A stretch of 64,000 bases of DNA from Corynebacterium breve (GCF_030252165.1 NZ_CP126969.1:1860001-1924000), one strand, 5' to 3'; positions 34,856 through 43,435 are shown, numbered from the stretch's first letter. Notes: a model not told the origin generated them from the letters alone. Translations and numbers: made by a program.

Positions 34856-35695
34856 CTAAGGCAGCGCGCCAATGCGCCGAGCTGCATTGACAGCCTCATA
34901 ACGGGTGTGTGCGCCGAGCTTACGCATGACGCTTCGCAGATAAGATTTCACAGTTTCCGCGCCGATGCCCATCTCTTCAGCTGCTTCGACGTTGGTGTGC
35001 CCCAGTGCAACGCACGACAGAACATCGAGTTCACGTGCAGAAAGCTTGGTCGACTGCTTCACGCGTACCGGCGAGACCATCTGGTCGCAGAGCTGCTCAA
35101 GCTCCTTGCGCAATGTTTCGTCTTCGACCCGATTGGCCAGCATGCGCAGCTTCGAGTGCGTGGAGCGCACCTGTTCCCACTCCGCACCATTCATAACGCG
35201 GCCAGTTTTTGCGCCGGTCTTGCCGCCCTCGGTTCGTCGCAAAGCAGAATTCACAGCCAGATCTTGCTCAAGGGTGCGGGCAGTCATGGTGACTTCCTCG
35301 ATGACCTTATCTCCAAGGCGGACTGGCGAATGCACCCCCACATAAAGCACACCACGGATCTCCCGCTGCACGATCACTGGCACAGCGACGATTGAATGCA
35401 GGCCTTCGTCCTGGATCGCACGGTCATATTCGTGGGAGATCACGTTCGCGCGGGCGTAGTCGGAAACGCCGACCGCACGGCGCGTGGCAACGACACGACC
35501 CCCCACACCAGCACCCTGGTCGATGATGAGATTTTGCAACGCGGGGGTACGAAGCCCAATCCACTGTGTCACCTGCAGACGGTTGTCTGCCAACAGTGTG
35601 CCGTACATCGTTACCGGGATCCCTGTAGCGGTCTTCAGAGACGTTAGAGCTGCGCGGATAGCGTCATCGTCGTCTTTGATCCGTTGCGAATCCAT
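34856..35695 (-). CDS. ramA: LuxR-type regulator RamA
   Basis: RamA is the corynebacterial activator of acetate and other carbon metabolism genes. The 279 residues comprise a GAF-like sensor domain (about 20-145: TGIPVTMYGTLL, GAGVGGRVVATRRAVGVSDY, IVAVPVIVQREIRGVLYVGV) and a C-terminal LuxR helix-turn-helix (LSARELDVLSCVALGHTNVE, then AAEEMGIGAETVKSYLRSVMRKL). The position between murA and cysK matches the C. glutamicum ramA locus as I recall it. The ATG at 35693-35695 follows CAGGAGAG. G-rich and C-rich runs upstream resemble RamA's own target motif, so autoregulation is plausible. Confidence 0.92.
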   Translation of the reverse strand: MDSQRIKDDDDAIRAALTSLKTATGIPVTMYGTLLADNRLQVTQWIGLRTPALQNLIIDQGAGVGGRVVATRRAVGVSDYARANVISHEYDRAIQDEGLHSIVAVPVIVQREIRGVLYVGVHSPVRLGDKVIEEVTMTARTLEQDLAVNSALRRTEGGKTGAKTGRVMNGAEWEQVRSTHSKLRMLANRVEDETLRKELEQLCDQMVSPVRVKQSTKLSARELDVLSCVALGHTNVEAAEEMGIGAETVKSYLRSVMRKLGAHTRYEAVNAARRIGALP

Positions 35696-36038
35696 TTTCT
35701 CTCCTGTCGACTACCACCCCGTTAGAGGGCACCCGCTGGGGGGCACCCACAACGTGGGCCTGCTTAAACACATACGCATCATACCCTGATTTTGGGGGTA
35801 GGGAAAAGTCAACTCGCTAATTATTTCCGCCGAGCAAACCGCTCGGTTCACACCGGACAAGCCACCACCCCCAAGTTACCCCCGAAAAAATCTGCACCCA
35901 CCTGCTAAAACACACCTGTCTACCCCCTCCATACTGAACGGTCTACTTGTCCGGTGTACAGTAGCCGTCAAGCATTGCGGATCGCTCCGCAAGAGGCATA
36001 GATAAGAGAAAATCACTAGAAAAGGAGCACACCCTTCC
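35696..36038. promoter_or_regulatory. ramA/cysK divergent control region with an 11-bp inverted repeat
   Basis: CACCGGACAAG at 35851-35861 and CTTGTCCGGTG at 35946-35956 are exact inverted copies 84 bp apart. GTCTA occurs twice nearby (35919 and 35941 areas); GTCTA is half of the known McbR operator TAGAC-N6-GTCTA, but the palindrome is not complete. A TTTGGGGGTAGG run near 35793 and other C/G runs fit RamA-type motifs. A strong AAAAGGAG ribosome-binding site precedes cysK. Confidence 0.5.
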
Positions 36039-36974
36039 ATGGCAAAGGTGTATGACAACATCCTCGAAACAATCGGCAACACCCCACTGGTCGAGCTGAA
36101 AGGCATCACCGAAGGTGCTGGCGCTCGCGTCTTAGCAAAGCTGGAGTTCTTCAACCCGGCGAACTCGGTCAAAGACCGCATCGGCAAGGCCATCGTCGAC
36201 GCTGCAGAAGCATCCGGGGATCTCAAGCCAGGCGGCACCATTGTCGAGGCGACATCGGGCAACACCGGTATCGCATTGGCACTCGCAGGAGCGGCACGCG
36301 GATACAAGGTCATCTTGACCATGCCCGAAACCATGTCCAATGAGCGCCGCGTCGTGCTCCGCGCATTCGGCGCCGAGATCATCCTGACCCCCGGTTCCGC
36401 AGGCATGCAGGGAGCAGTGGACAAGGCGAACGAGCTCGTCGAAACCACTGACAACGCCATCCTCGCGTCCCAGTTTGAAAACCAGGCCAACCCAAAGATT
36501 CACTACGAGACCACTGGACCAGAAGTCTGGAACGACACCGACGGCCAGGTAGACATCCTCGTTGCAGGTGTGGGCACCGGCGGCACCATCTCCGGCGCCA
36601 GCAAGTACCTCAAGGAGCAGAAGGCTGATTTCAAGGCTGTCGCAGTCGAACCTGCGGCTTCCCCACTTCTGTCCACCGGCCAGGCAGGCGCGCACAAGAT
36701 TCAGGGCCTCGGCGCAAACTTCATCCCGGGAACCTTCGATCGCAACGTCGTCGATGAAATCCTCACCGTTTCCAACGAGGACGCGATCTCCACTTCCCGC
36801 GCGCTCGCGGTGAAGGACGGCATCCTCGGTGGCATCTCTGCCGGCGCAAACGTCAAGGCGGCTCTCGAGCTGGCCAACCGTGAGGAAAACAACGGCAAGA
36901 CCATCGTCGTTATCATTCCTGACTTCGGCGAGCGCTACGTCTCCACCATCCTCTACGAGGACATCCGCGACTAA
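36039..36974 (+). CDS. cysK: cysteine synthase A (O-acetylserine sulfhydrylase)
   Basis: CysK is a PLP enzyme that makes cysteine from O-acetylserine and sulfide. The 311 residues contain [11 protein letters not shown], the PLP lysine in [13 protein letters not shown], the substrate loop [12 protein letters not shown], the phosphate loop [10 protein letters not shown], and the PLP-N1 serine in [12 protein letters not shown]. The terminal [12 protein letters not shown] tail ends in Asp rather than the common Ile-containing end. It is followed by a strong terminator and then cysE on the same strand. Confidence 0.96.
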   Translation: MAKVYDNILETIGNTPLVELKGITEGAGARVLAKLEFFNPANSVKDRIGKAIVDAAEASGDLKPGGTIVEATSGNTGIALALAGAARGYKVILTMPETMSNERRVVLRAFGAEIILTPGSAGMQGAVDKANELVETTDNAILASQFENQANPKIHYETTGPEVWNDTDGQVDILVAGVGTGGTISGASKYLKEQKADFKAVAVEPAASPLLSTGQAGAHKIQGLGANFIPGTFDRNVVDEILTVSNEDAISTSRALAVKDGILGGISAGANVKAALELANREENNGKTIVVIIPDFGERYVSTILYEDIRD

Positions 36975-36980
36975 TCGCAG

Positions 36981-37048
36981 GCTTAACGACGACCGCCCCT
37001 TCCCACACAGAAATGTCGTGGGAAGGGGCGGTTTTGTCGTCGTTAAGC
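36981..37048. terminator. strong terminator between cysK and cysE, flanked by inverted GCTTAACGACGA motifs
   Basis: The core is a perfect 14-bp stem, CCGCCCCTTCCCAC with GTGGGAAGGGGCGG, followed by TTTT. Outside it GCTTAACGACGA (36981-36992) and its inverse TCGTCGTTAAGC (37037-37048) extend the symmetry. It makes cysK and cysE separate units. Confidence 0.9.
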
Positions 37049-37114
37049 GAGACATCGCATGAAAATCAGAACTGTCAAAGGTTAAACCAAAGAGCGCTGC
37101 TAGACTTTGGCACC

Positions 37115-37684
37115 ATGATCAAACTGGTGAAGATGATCCGCGAGGATCTGGCCAACGCCAAGACGCACGACCCCGCCGCACGTGGCGATCTGGAAAACGC
37201 TCTTGTCTATTCCGGACTGCACGCCATCTGGCTGCATCGCGGGTGTCACGCGCTGTGGAACCGAGGGCTCAAGGGCCCCGCGCGCATCCTCGCCCAGATT
37301 AACCGCGCACTGACCGGCATCGAAATCCACCCAGGTGCGAAAATTGGCCGAAGGTTCTTCATCGACCATGGAATGGGCATCGTCATCGGCGAAACCACCG
37401 AAATCGGCGACGGGGTCATGCTTTACCACGGAGTCACCCTCGGCGGGCAGGTGCTCACCCAGACGAAGCGCCACCCGACGATCGAGGACAACGTCACGAT
37501 CGGGGCGGGTGCCAAGATTCTCGGGCCAGTCGTGATCGGCGAAGGCTCCGCGGTGGGCGCGAATGCGGTCGTGACCAAGGATGTCCCGGCGCATCACATC
37601 GCCATGGGGATCCCGGCGAAGAACCGTCCTCGCCTCAAAGAGGAGAACGAACCCCTCGTCGACCCCGGCAACTACAAGATCTAG
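37115..37684 (+). CDS. cysE: serine O-acetyltransferase
   Basis: CysE acetylates serine with acetyl-CoA to give O-acetylserine for CysK. The 189 residues consist of a helical N-terminus ([20 protein letters not shown]) and a left-handed beta helix of hexapeptide repeats. [20 protein letters not shown] and LYHGVTLGG carry the catalytic His and Asp. The ATG at 37115 has no ribosome-binding site; TAGACT about nine bases upstream looks like a -10, so the mRNA may be leaderless. Its TAG stop is directly followed by the stop of the convergent GNAT-like gene. Confidence 0.94.
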   Translation: MIKLVKMIREDLANAKTHDPAARGDLENALVYSGLHAIWLHRGCHALWNRGLKGPARILAQINRALTGIEIHPGAKIGRRFFIDHGMGIVIGETTEIGDGVMLYHGVTLGGQVLTQTKRHPTIEDNVTIGAGAKILGPVVIGEGSAVGANAVVTKDVPAHHIAMGIPAKNRPRLKEENEPLVDPGNYKI

Positions 37685-37975
37685 CTACTGCTCTCGCAGG
37701 TCCTGGAAGGCCTCGTTCTTCTCGAAGAAGCGCTCAACCGCACTGCAGGTTGGGCGTACTTTTTTGCCCGCGCGACGGACATCCGTGAGCACCTCCGTCA
37801 GCAAAATGCTCGACAGACCGTGGCCACGGTACGCCTGGTCGATGACGGTGTGGTTGAAGTCCAGGACTTCGTCGCCAAGTGGCACGTATTCGGCATAGCC
37901 GGCCTCGCGACCGTCGACCTTGATGATGTAACGCAACTTCTCTGGCTGGTGGTCAATTTCAGTGTTCCCCGACAT
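37685..37975 (-). CDS. small GNAT-like N-acetyltransferase (YjdJ type)
   Basis: This 96-residue protein belongs to the short GCN5-related family (COG2388-like). The acetyl-CoA loop is in DQAYRGHGLSSILLTEVL, preceded by LDFNHTVID and followed by KKVRPTCSAVERFFEKN. The substrate is unknown; the human homologue binds CoA with little known activity. The ATG at 37973-37975 has GGAGGAG directly upstream. It is convergent with cysE, with adjacent stop codons. Confidence 0.82.
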   Translation of the reverse strand: MSGNTEIDHQPEKLRYIIKVDGREAGYAEYVPLGDEVLDFNHTVIDQAYRGHGLSSILLTEVLTDVRRAGKKVRPTCSAVERFFEKNEAFQDLREQ

Positions 37976-38081
37976 CGACTCCTCCATTCCTGGTGTCGCC
38001 CGCAACCACAGCGATTGCGGGGGTTGTGAGAGTGAATTCGGAATGTCACCAAGTATTCCAACGATGCCTGTGTAAAAGTGT

Positions 38082-38112
38082 AGAACCCCCTTACCGGGGG
38101 TAAGGGGGTTCT
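38082..38112 (-). terminator. terminator after tRNA-Phe
   Basis: GAACCCCCTTAC and GTAAGGGGGTTC form a 12-bp stem with a small CGGGG loop region, immediately past tRNA-Phe on the minus strand and followed by a short T-containing run. Confidence 0.85.
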
Positions 38113-38121
38113 ACGAGGATG

Positions 38122-38194
38122 TGGCCAGAGCCAGGATCGAACTGGCGACCCCACACTTTTCAGGCGTGTGCTCTACCGACTGAGCTATCTGGCC
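38122..38194 (-). tRNA. tRNA-Phe (GAA)
   Basis: The 73 bases start GGCCAGA and close with TCTGGCC plus A. The anticodon loop CTGAAAA gives GAA. T-arm CAGTTCGATCCTG is standard. It is the last gene of the tRNA group on the minus strand. Confidence 0.95.
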
Positions 38195-38218
38195 AAGAAG
38201 CGCTTTTCAGTGCTTCTG

Positions 38219-38292
38219 CGACCCTGACGGGACTTGAACCCGCGACCTCCGCCGTGACAGGGCGGCGCGCTAACCAACTGCGCCACAGGGCC
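38219..38292 (-). tRNA. tRNA-Asp (GTC), copy 1
   Basis: The 74 bases start GGCCCTG and close with CAGGGTC plus G. The anticodon arm CCGCC-CTGTCAC-GGCGG gives GTC. It is identical to the copy at 42575-42648; the flanking bases differ at once on both sides. Confidence 0.95.
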
Positions 38293-38641
38293 TTATTGAT
38301 TTATCCTCATGCTCCGGACTTCCCTTGCGGGCTGTCTTTCGCACGAATTAATACCTTACACAGAGGGGACGTTGAACGACAAATCACAACCTCAAGCGGT
38401 GTTTCCTGCCGGATAACGTGGCCTCAGATTCGAGCGCAATTCACGGCGCACCCCAAGCGCTGCCGTGCCGCGACGCTTACTAGACACCAGCAAAGTTTGC
38501 GGAAATGGAAACGCTGGGTGAATGCAATAGACTTAGCAAGGAAATCCAGCGCGGGTCAATACGAGCACCACGGTAATTTCGGAGCTCATGTTTTTCGCGT
38601 CGCATTCTGTCCCACTAGTTCGAGGAAGGTCCACCAACTTC
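38293..38641 (+). promoter_or_regulatory. purL upstream region
   Basis: This gap of about 350 bases holds no gene that I can support. A short palindrome, GCAAA-G-TTTGC at 38490-38500, resembles part of the RamB target motif. No purine riboswitch pattern or PurR box was recognised. Confidence 0.35.
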
Positions 38642-41600
38642 ATGGACACACGTCACGGCGTTCGTCGCAAGCTTCAGTTCCGCAATGAGGAGACCGCGTT
38701 ACGCGATACCCTTAATAATCTCGATGGCGTCGCAGTGGACTCCATCGCGATTATTAATCTCTACGATGTTTTCGACGCCACCGACGAGGACACACGGGCC
38801 CTTACTTCCTCTGTCATCGCAGACGCGCGTGTCGACGACATGCTCACCCACGACGAGCTCGACGCCGTGGTCTCACAGGCGTCGTCGACGTTGGGCGTAG
38901 AGCCGTTGCCGGGCCAGTATGACCAGCGCGCCGACGCGGCTGAGCAAGCGCTTCGTTTGCTTCGCCCAGAGTCTAAGGCCGCAATTTACACCGGACAGGC
39001 ATATCTCTTTGAGCCGTCCCAGAGCACCGAGGCGCTTGCTGCGATCCGTGGCTATCTGATTAACCCCGTGGAGTCCTGCGAGAAGGACCTTGCAGTGCTG
39101 CGCCAGCCGGCTGTCGGCCAAGCCGAACCACTCAAGCAGTACCCAGACTTCCTCGAGCTTGACGACGAAGGCCTCGCCGCCATGATCGCGCGCGACGGTA
39201 TGGCCATGAGCCTGGGCGATCTGAAGGTGACACAGGAGTACTTCATCGCCGAGGGACGCACTCCCACCGAGGTCGAACTGTCCGCTTTGGATACCTACTG
39301 GTCTGACCACTGCCGCCACACCACGTTTAATACCGAGCTGACATCGATCAAAAATTCGGAACCACGTTTCGGCGCGCAGCTGGACCGCGCATTGGAGTTG
39401 TACGAGGAGCTCCGAGAAGCCAACGGCCGAACCGCTAAGCCACGCAGCCTCATGGACATGGGTACGATCATGGGCCGCGAACTACGCCGCACCGGGGTCA
39501 TGGATGATCAGGAAGTATCCGAGGAGATCAACGCCTGCTCTGTGTACGTCGACGTGGATACCCCAGCGAAGGGTGGCGAAGAGCAATGGTTGCTCATGTT
39601 CAAAAACGAGACTCACAACCACCCAACCGAAATCGAGCCCTTCGGTGGGGCGTCTACGTGTCTTGGTGGAGCAATCCGTGACCCTCTTTCGGGTCGTTCC
39701 TGGGTTTACCAGGCAATGCGCCTATCCGGTGCTGGCGATATCAACACTCCCCGCTCGGAAACCCTAGAGGGCAAGCTACCTCAGGCGGATATTTCCACCC
39801 GAGCCGCCGAAGGGTATTCCTCTTACGGCAACCAGATCGGCTTGGCTACAACCGGCGTTCGCGAGCTTTTCCACCCGGGCTATGTTGCAAAGCGCATGGA
39901 GCTGGGAGCCGTAGTAGCAGCCGCGCCGGTAGAGAACGTGAAACGCCTCGAGCCTGAAGCAGGCGACGTAGTCATTATCTTGGGCGGCCGCACCGGCCGC
40001 GATGGTGTTGGCGGGGCTACCGGGTCCTCTAAGGCTCACGACGAGGAATCCGTGGCACGGTCTGGAGCAGAGGTACAAAAAGGCAACCCTGTCAATGAGC
40101 GCAAGATCCAGCGCCTATTCCGCCGCCCCGAGGTCGCGCAGATGATCGTGCGCTGCAACGATTTCGGTGCCGGTGGCGTCTCAGTTGCGGTTGGTGAACT
40201 TGCTGATTCCATTGATATCCACCTGGATCGCGTGCCGCTCAAGTACTCCGGTCTCAACGCCCGCGAGATCGCCATCTCCGAGTCCCAAGAGCGCATGGCT
40301 GTTGTGGTGCGACATGCTGACGCACAGGCGTTCATCGATGCCGCCGCGACCGAGAATATCGAGGCCGTCGAACTCGCTGAGATCACCGACACCGGCCGGA
40401 TGCGCATGTTCCTCGGCGACGAGCTGGTGTTCGACCTCTCTCGCGAGTTCATCGACACCAACGGTGCCGATCGCGCACAAGAAGTAGAAATGGTGGCTGC
40501 GCCTGCCGCAGCAGCGCCTGCTGCTCCTGCCTCAATTTTGGAAGCCCTTGCCCATGCACGTGCGGGTTCCCAGGAAGGCATGGTCGAGCAATTCGACTCC
40601 ACTGTCGGCCGTTCCACCGTGCTCATGCCCTATGGTGGCCGCACCCAAAAGACTGACGAAGTCGCATCGGTACAGACCCTTCCCGTACCCGGTGGCACCA
40701 ACACCGCCTCGGTCATGTCCTACGGCTACTCGCCACAGCTTGCCGACGAATCCCCCTACCTCATGGGTGCCTATTCCGTAGTGGAGGCGCTCGCCCGCCT
40801 GACCGCCACGGGTGCGGACCCACGCGGGGCGTGGCTCTCCGTGCAGGAGTATTTCCAGCGACTCGATCAGAATCCACAGCTGTGGGGCGAGGTTACCCAG
40901 GCGCTTCTTGGTTTGCTGGAGGCGCAGAACGGATTCCAAGTTGCTGCGATTGGCGGCAAGGACTCCATGAGCGGCACCTACGGAGACGATCTGCACGTGC
41001 CACCAACCCTGGTCACTTTCGCCGTGGCCGCGATGGATGCCCGCGAGACCATCAGTGCCGCGCTTCCAGCAGGCACCTTTGAGATCTACAGCATCGCGCA
41101 CACACCGCTGGATTCCGGCGAGCCAAACTACGAGCAGCTCAACGCTAATTTCGCGACCGTACGCGCCATGGCTGCGGCGGAATCGATCATTGCTGCCACT
41201 GCGGTGACCGAGTCGGGTCTGCCGGCAGCGCTGGTGAATATGGCGCTTGGCAACGTAGTTGGGTTCACCGCTACAGCAGCGCAGGATTCGTTCGACGCTT
41301 CAATCGGTACTGTTTTGGTCGCTGTTGAGCCAGGCACAGTAGTAGACGGTGGCGTACTACTGGGCACGACGAATGAAACGGCGGTGTTGGATTTCGGCTT
41401 CGAATCCTTCACAGTCGCAGAAGCGCTTGAAGCACTGGAGTCGGGCTACCGCGCTGTGTACCCGCTGAATATCGCAGAGGCTGAGTCCCTACCGGATTTC
41501 GCTACCGCGCTTCCTACCGGAGAGGCAGTGACCAAGCAGGTCACAGAAGCGGCCGGGGTGTCCGGGGTCCACGTTCTGCTCCCGGTCTTCCCGGGCACCA

Positions 41601-42376
41601 ACTCCGAGTACGACATGGCCGAGGCCTTCCAAGCCGCAGGAGCTACCACTGAGTTCCATCTGCTGCGCAACCTTACGCCGGAGATGCTGGAGGAAGATAC
41701 GCAGGCGTTCGTCGATAAGCTCAATGATCCTGCAACGTCGATCCTTGCGTTCTCCGGTGGTTTCTCGCTTGGCGACGAACCCGACGGCTCTGCAAAGTTT
41801 ATGGCGGCGTTTTTGAGCTCCGCCGAGGTGGCCGAAGCGATCAAGGCGTTTACTGCTCGCGACGGGCTGGTACTGGGCATCTGCAACGGCTTCCAGGCCT
41901 TGGTGAAGGCCGGTTTCCTCCCTTACGGCGACCCCGCCAAGGTGACCGATGAGTCCCCTACCCTGACGCACAACCGCCAGCTGCGCCACGTTTCACGCAT
42001 CGCCACCACCCGCATGGCGACGAGCCCTGCAGCTTCCCCTTGGCTTGCTACGTTCGAGCCGGGAGAGACCCACTTGGTACCGGTCTCACACGGGGAGGGA
42101 CGCTTCGTCGTCTCCGAGGACGATGCAAGGGCACTGTTTGAGGCGGGCCAGGTTGCGTTCCAATATGTCGATGAAACCGGCGCGCCGACCATGGCCGCAC
42201 CAGCGAACCCGAATGGTTCGTCGTATGCAATTGAGGGCGTGATCTCTCCTTGCGGACGCATCTTGGGCAAGATGGGCCACCCAGAGCGCTTCCGGGAAGG
42301 TCTCATGCGCAATATCCCGGGTGTCACGGTGCAGGACATCTTTGCTAACGCCGTGAGCTACGTGGCTGGCAAATAG
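38642..42376 (+). CDS. purL: single-chain phosphoribosylformylglycinamidine synthase (large PurL)
   Basis: This enzyme converts FGAR to FGAM with ATP and glutamine in purine synthesis. The ~1,244 residues fuse all parts: an N-terminal PurS-like region; a linker; two synthetase halves (TEVELSALDTYWSDHCRHTTF, NETHNHPTEIEPFGGASTC and GGRTGRDGVGGATGSS, then the second half); and a C-terminal glutaminase. In the last, GLVLGICNGFQ puts the nucleophile at Cys 1081, with KMGHPER supplying His and Glu. Most actinobacteria use separate PurS, PurQ and PurL. The length and TYWSDHCRH context resemble the clade II form I know from clostridia and bifidobacteria. The start is ATG 38642, with AGGAAGG upstream; ATG 38588 is an alternative. 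It runs opposite to the flanking tRNAs. Confidence 0.92.
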   Translation: MDTRHGVRRKLQFRNEETALRDTLNNLDGVAVDSIAIINLYDVFDATDEDTRALTSSVIADARVDDMLTHDELDAVVSQASSTLGVEPLPGQYDQRADAAEQALRLLRPESKAAIYTGQAYLFEPSQSTEALAAIRGYLINPVESCEKDLAVLRQPAVGQAEPLKQYPDFLELDDEGLAAMIARDGMAMSLGDLKVTQEYFIAEGRTPTEVELSALDTYWSDHCRHTTFNTELTSIKNSEPRFGAQLDRALELYEELREANGRTAKPRSLMDMGTIMGRELRRTGVMDDQEVSEEINACSVYVDVDTPAKGGEEQWLLMFKNETHNHPTEIEPFGGASTCLGGAIRDPLSGRSWVYQAMRLSGAGDINTPRSETLEGKLPQADISTRAAEGYSSYGNQIGLATTGVRELFHPGYVAKRMELGAVVAAAPVENVKRLEPEAGDVVIILGGRTGRDGVGGATGSSKAHDEESVARSGAEVQKGNPVNERKIQRLFRRPEVAQMIVRCNDFGAGGVSVAVGELADSIDIHLDRVPLKYSGLNAREIAISESQERMAVVVRHADAQAFIDAAATENIEAVELAEITDTGRMRMFLGDELVFDLSREFIDTNGADRAQEVEMVAAPAAAAPAAPASILEALAHARAGSQEGMVEQFDSTVGRSTVLMPYGGRTQKTDEVASVQTLPVPGGTNTASVMSYGYSPQLADESPYLMGAYSVVEALARLTATGADPRGAWLSVQEYFQRLDQNPQLWGEVTQALLGLLEAQNGFQVAAIGGKDSMSGTYGDDLHVPPTLVTFAVAAMDARETISAALPAGTFEIYSIAHTPLDSGEPNYEQLNANFATVRAMAAAESIIAATAVTESGLPAALVNMALGNVVGFTATAAQDSFDASIGTVLVAVEPGTVVDGGVLLGTTNETAVLDFGFESFTVAEALEALESGYRAVYPLNIAEAESLPDFATALPTGEAVTKQVTEAAGVSGVHVLLPVFPGTNSEYDMAEAFQAAGATTEFHLLRNLTPEMLEEDTQAFVDKLNDPATSILAFSGGFSLGDEPDGSAKFMAAFLSSAEVAEAIKAFTARDGLVLGICNGFQALVKAGFLPYGDPAKVTDESPTLTHNRQLRHVSRIATTRMATSPAASPWLATFEPGETHLVPVSHGEGRFVVSEDDARALFEAGQVAFQYVDETGAPTMAAPANPNGSSYAIEGVISPCGRILGKMGHPERFREGLMRNIPGVTVQDIFANAVSYVAGK

Positions 42377-42390
42377 TTCTCGCGGGTCTT

Positions 42391-42428
42391 GGCGCCACTT
42401 TCCTAGCACTTGGGAAGGTGGCGCCTTT
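42391..42428 (+). terminator. terminator of purL
   Basis: GGCGCCAC and GTGGCGCC form the outer stem, with CTTTCC/GGGAAG inside, followed by TTTCTC. It lies 15 bases past the purL stop. Confidence 0.85.
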
Positions 42429-42574
42429 CTCATCTTCGCGCCCTGCTGCTGCGCACTGGCTCTTCAACAACCCATCGACTTTGTCTTAAGTCCGTTGAGC
42501 GCAAGGCACGTAAAAGCAGACCAACCAATAGAAAAAGCACCGGCGTAACAACACCGGTGCTAAGGAATACGTGG

Positions 42575-42648
42575 CGACCCTGACGGGACTTGAACCCGCG
42601 ACCTCCGCCGTGACAGGGCGGCGCGCTAACCAACTGCGCCACAGGGCC
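42575..42648 (-). tRNA. tRNA-Asp (GTC), copy 2
   Basis: The 74 bases are identical to copy 1 at 38219-38292, with anticodon GTC. It follows tRNA-Glu on the minus strand by 29 bases. The 42429-42574 gap to the purL terminator shows only a GCACCGG/CCGGTGT hairpin-like repeat near 42537-42560, probably the terminator of this tRNA pair. Confidence 0.95.
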
Positions 42649-42677
42649 GTATTCGATTGAAAGAGCAAAACTCTTCG

Positions 42678-42750
42678 TACTCCCAACGGGATTCGAACCC
42701 GTGTTGCCGCCGTGAAAGGGCGGAGTCCTAGGCCTCTAGACGATGGGAGC
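42678..42750 (-). tRNA. tRNA-Glu (TTC)
   Basis: The 73 bases start GCTCCCA and close with TGGGAGT plus A, a G-U first pair. The anticodon loop CTTTCAC gives TTC. It is the first gene of the Glu-Asp pair. Confidence 0.94.
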
Positions 42751-42874
42751 TAGAACGTGTCTTCCCGACTACCGAAGCAGGCTGGCGACTTTGTTAAAGG
42801 TATACGACCAACCATCACTTTGGCAAAACGGCTGGAAGACAGCGCCTTTTGAAGCGACGCATCTTCTATCAGTG

Positions 42875-42894
42875 ATACCCCCAATGGGTATACT
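42875..42894 (+). promoter_or_regulatory. CsoR operator overlapping the -10 of csoR
   Basis: ATACCC-CCAAT-GGGTAT at 42875-42891 is a palindrome of the copper-sensor CsoR type. TATACT at 42889-42894 is a good -10 and overlaps it, so bound CsoR would block RNA polymerase. The expected transcription start is within a base or two of the ATG at 42903. Confidence 0.75.
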
Positions 42895-42902
42895 ATGAAA
42901 GC

Positions 42903-43229
42903 ATGTCAGACGAAGCTTCTTCACACGCATTGCCCGATTGCCACGGTCCGTACGGCTACAGCTCCGACAAGGCTCGCTACCTCACCAGACTGAACCGCAT
43001 CGCCGGCCAGGTCGGCGGAGTGCACCGCATGATCGATGAGGATCAGTATTGCATCGATATTCTTACCCAAATCTCCGCGATTACATCAGCACTGGAAAAC
43101 GTTGGGCTTGCACTGCTTGAAGACCACCTTCACCACTGCGTTGCAGATGCAGTGGCAGATGGGGGCGAGCTTGCCGACGACAAGATCACCGAAGCGATGG
43201 CCGCCGTGAAGCGCATGGTCAAATCGTAG
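42903..43229 (+). CDS. csoR: CsoR-family copper-sensing repressor
   Basis: This 108-residue helical DNA-binding protein (DUF156) has the DKARYLTRLNRIAGQVGGVHRMID signature. Its Cys50, His75 and Cys79 have exactly the spacing (25 and 4) of the Cu(I) ligands Cys36/His61/Cys65 of M. tuberculosis CsoR, so it should sense Cu(I) rather than formaldehyde or sulfide. The N-terminal extension CHGPYGY with another Cys/His may also bind metal. No ribosome-binding site precedes the ATG and the -10 lies about nine bases upstream, which points to a leaderless transcript. No copper exporter gene is adjacent. Confidence 0.88.
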   Translation: MSDEASSHALPDCHGPYGYSSDKARYLTRLNRIAGQVGGVHRMIDEDQYCIDILTQISAITSALENVGLALLEDHLHHCVADAVADGGELADDKITEAMAAVKRMVKS

Positions 43230-43230
43230 A

Positions 43231-43431
43231 TTACTGTTCGGAACGGTGCGCTCGTCGATAAGCAAGCACTGCCTTGACACACATTGCTGCGGCAACGAGG
43301 CCGAGAATCAGGCCGATCCCTCCGAGTCCTGGCGAATCGTCGATTTCTCCGAGGTAGACGATGACTCCGGCGGTGACAATTAGTAGAACCCCGAGAGCAA
43401 ACCGGACGATAGACGAAGGTTTTTCACTCAT
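43231..43431 (-). CDS. small two-helix membrane protein of unknown function
   Basis: This 66-residue protein has two hydrophobic segments (VRFALGVLLIVTAGVIVYLG and GGIGLILGLVAAAMCVKAVLA) joined by an acidic loop EIDDSPG. I recognise no family. The start at ATG 43429-43431 was chosen over longer readings because the homology-like hydrophobic pattern begins there. It ends one base from the csoR stop, convergently, and begins four bases after the stop of the next membrane protein, so the two are probably co-transcribed. Confidence 0.55.
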   Translation of the reverse strand: MSEKPSSIVRFALGVLLIVTAGVIVYLGEIDDSPGLGGIGLILGLVAAAMCVKAVLAYRRAHRSEQ

Positions 43432-43435
43432 GGTG

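Noticed and set aside
33995-35395. Plus-strand reading frame of 466 codons opposite murA and ramA
   Set aside because: It spans two well-supported genes on the other strand and resembles no protein family.
38122-42750. Integrated mobile element at the tRNA cluster
   Set aside because: No integrase, transposase or partial tRNA fragment is present; only the duplicated tRNA-Asp hints at past insertion.
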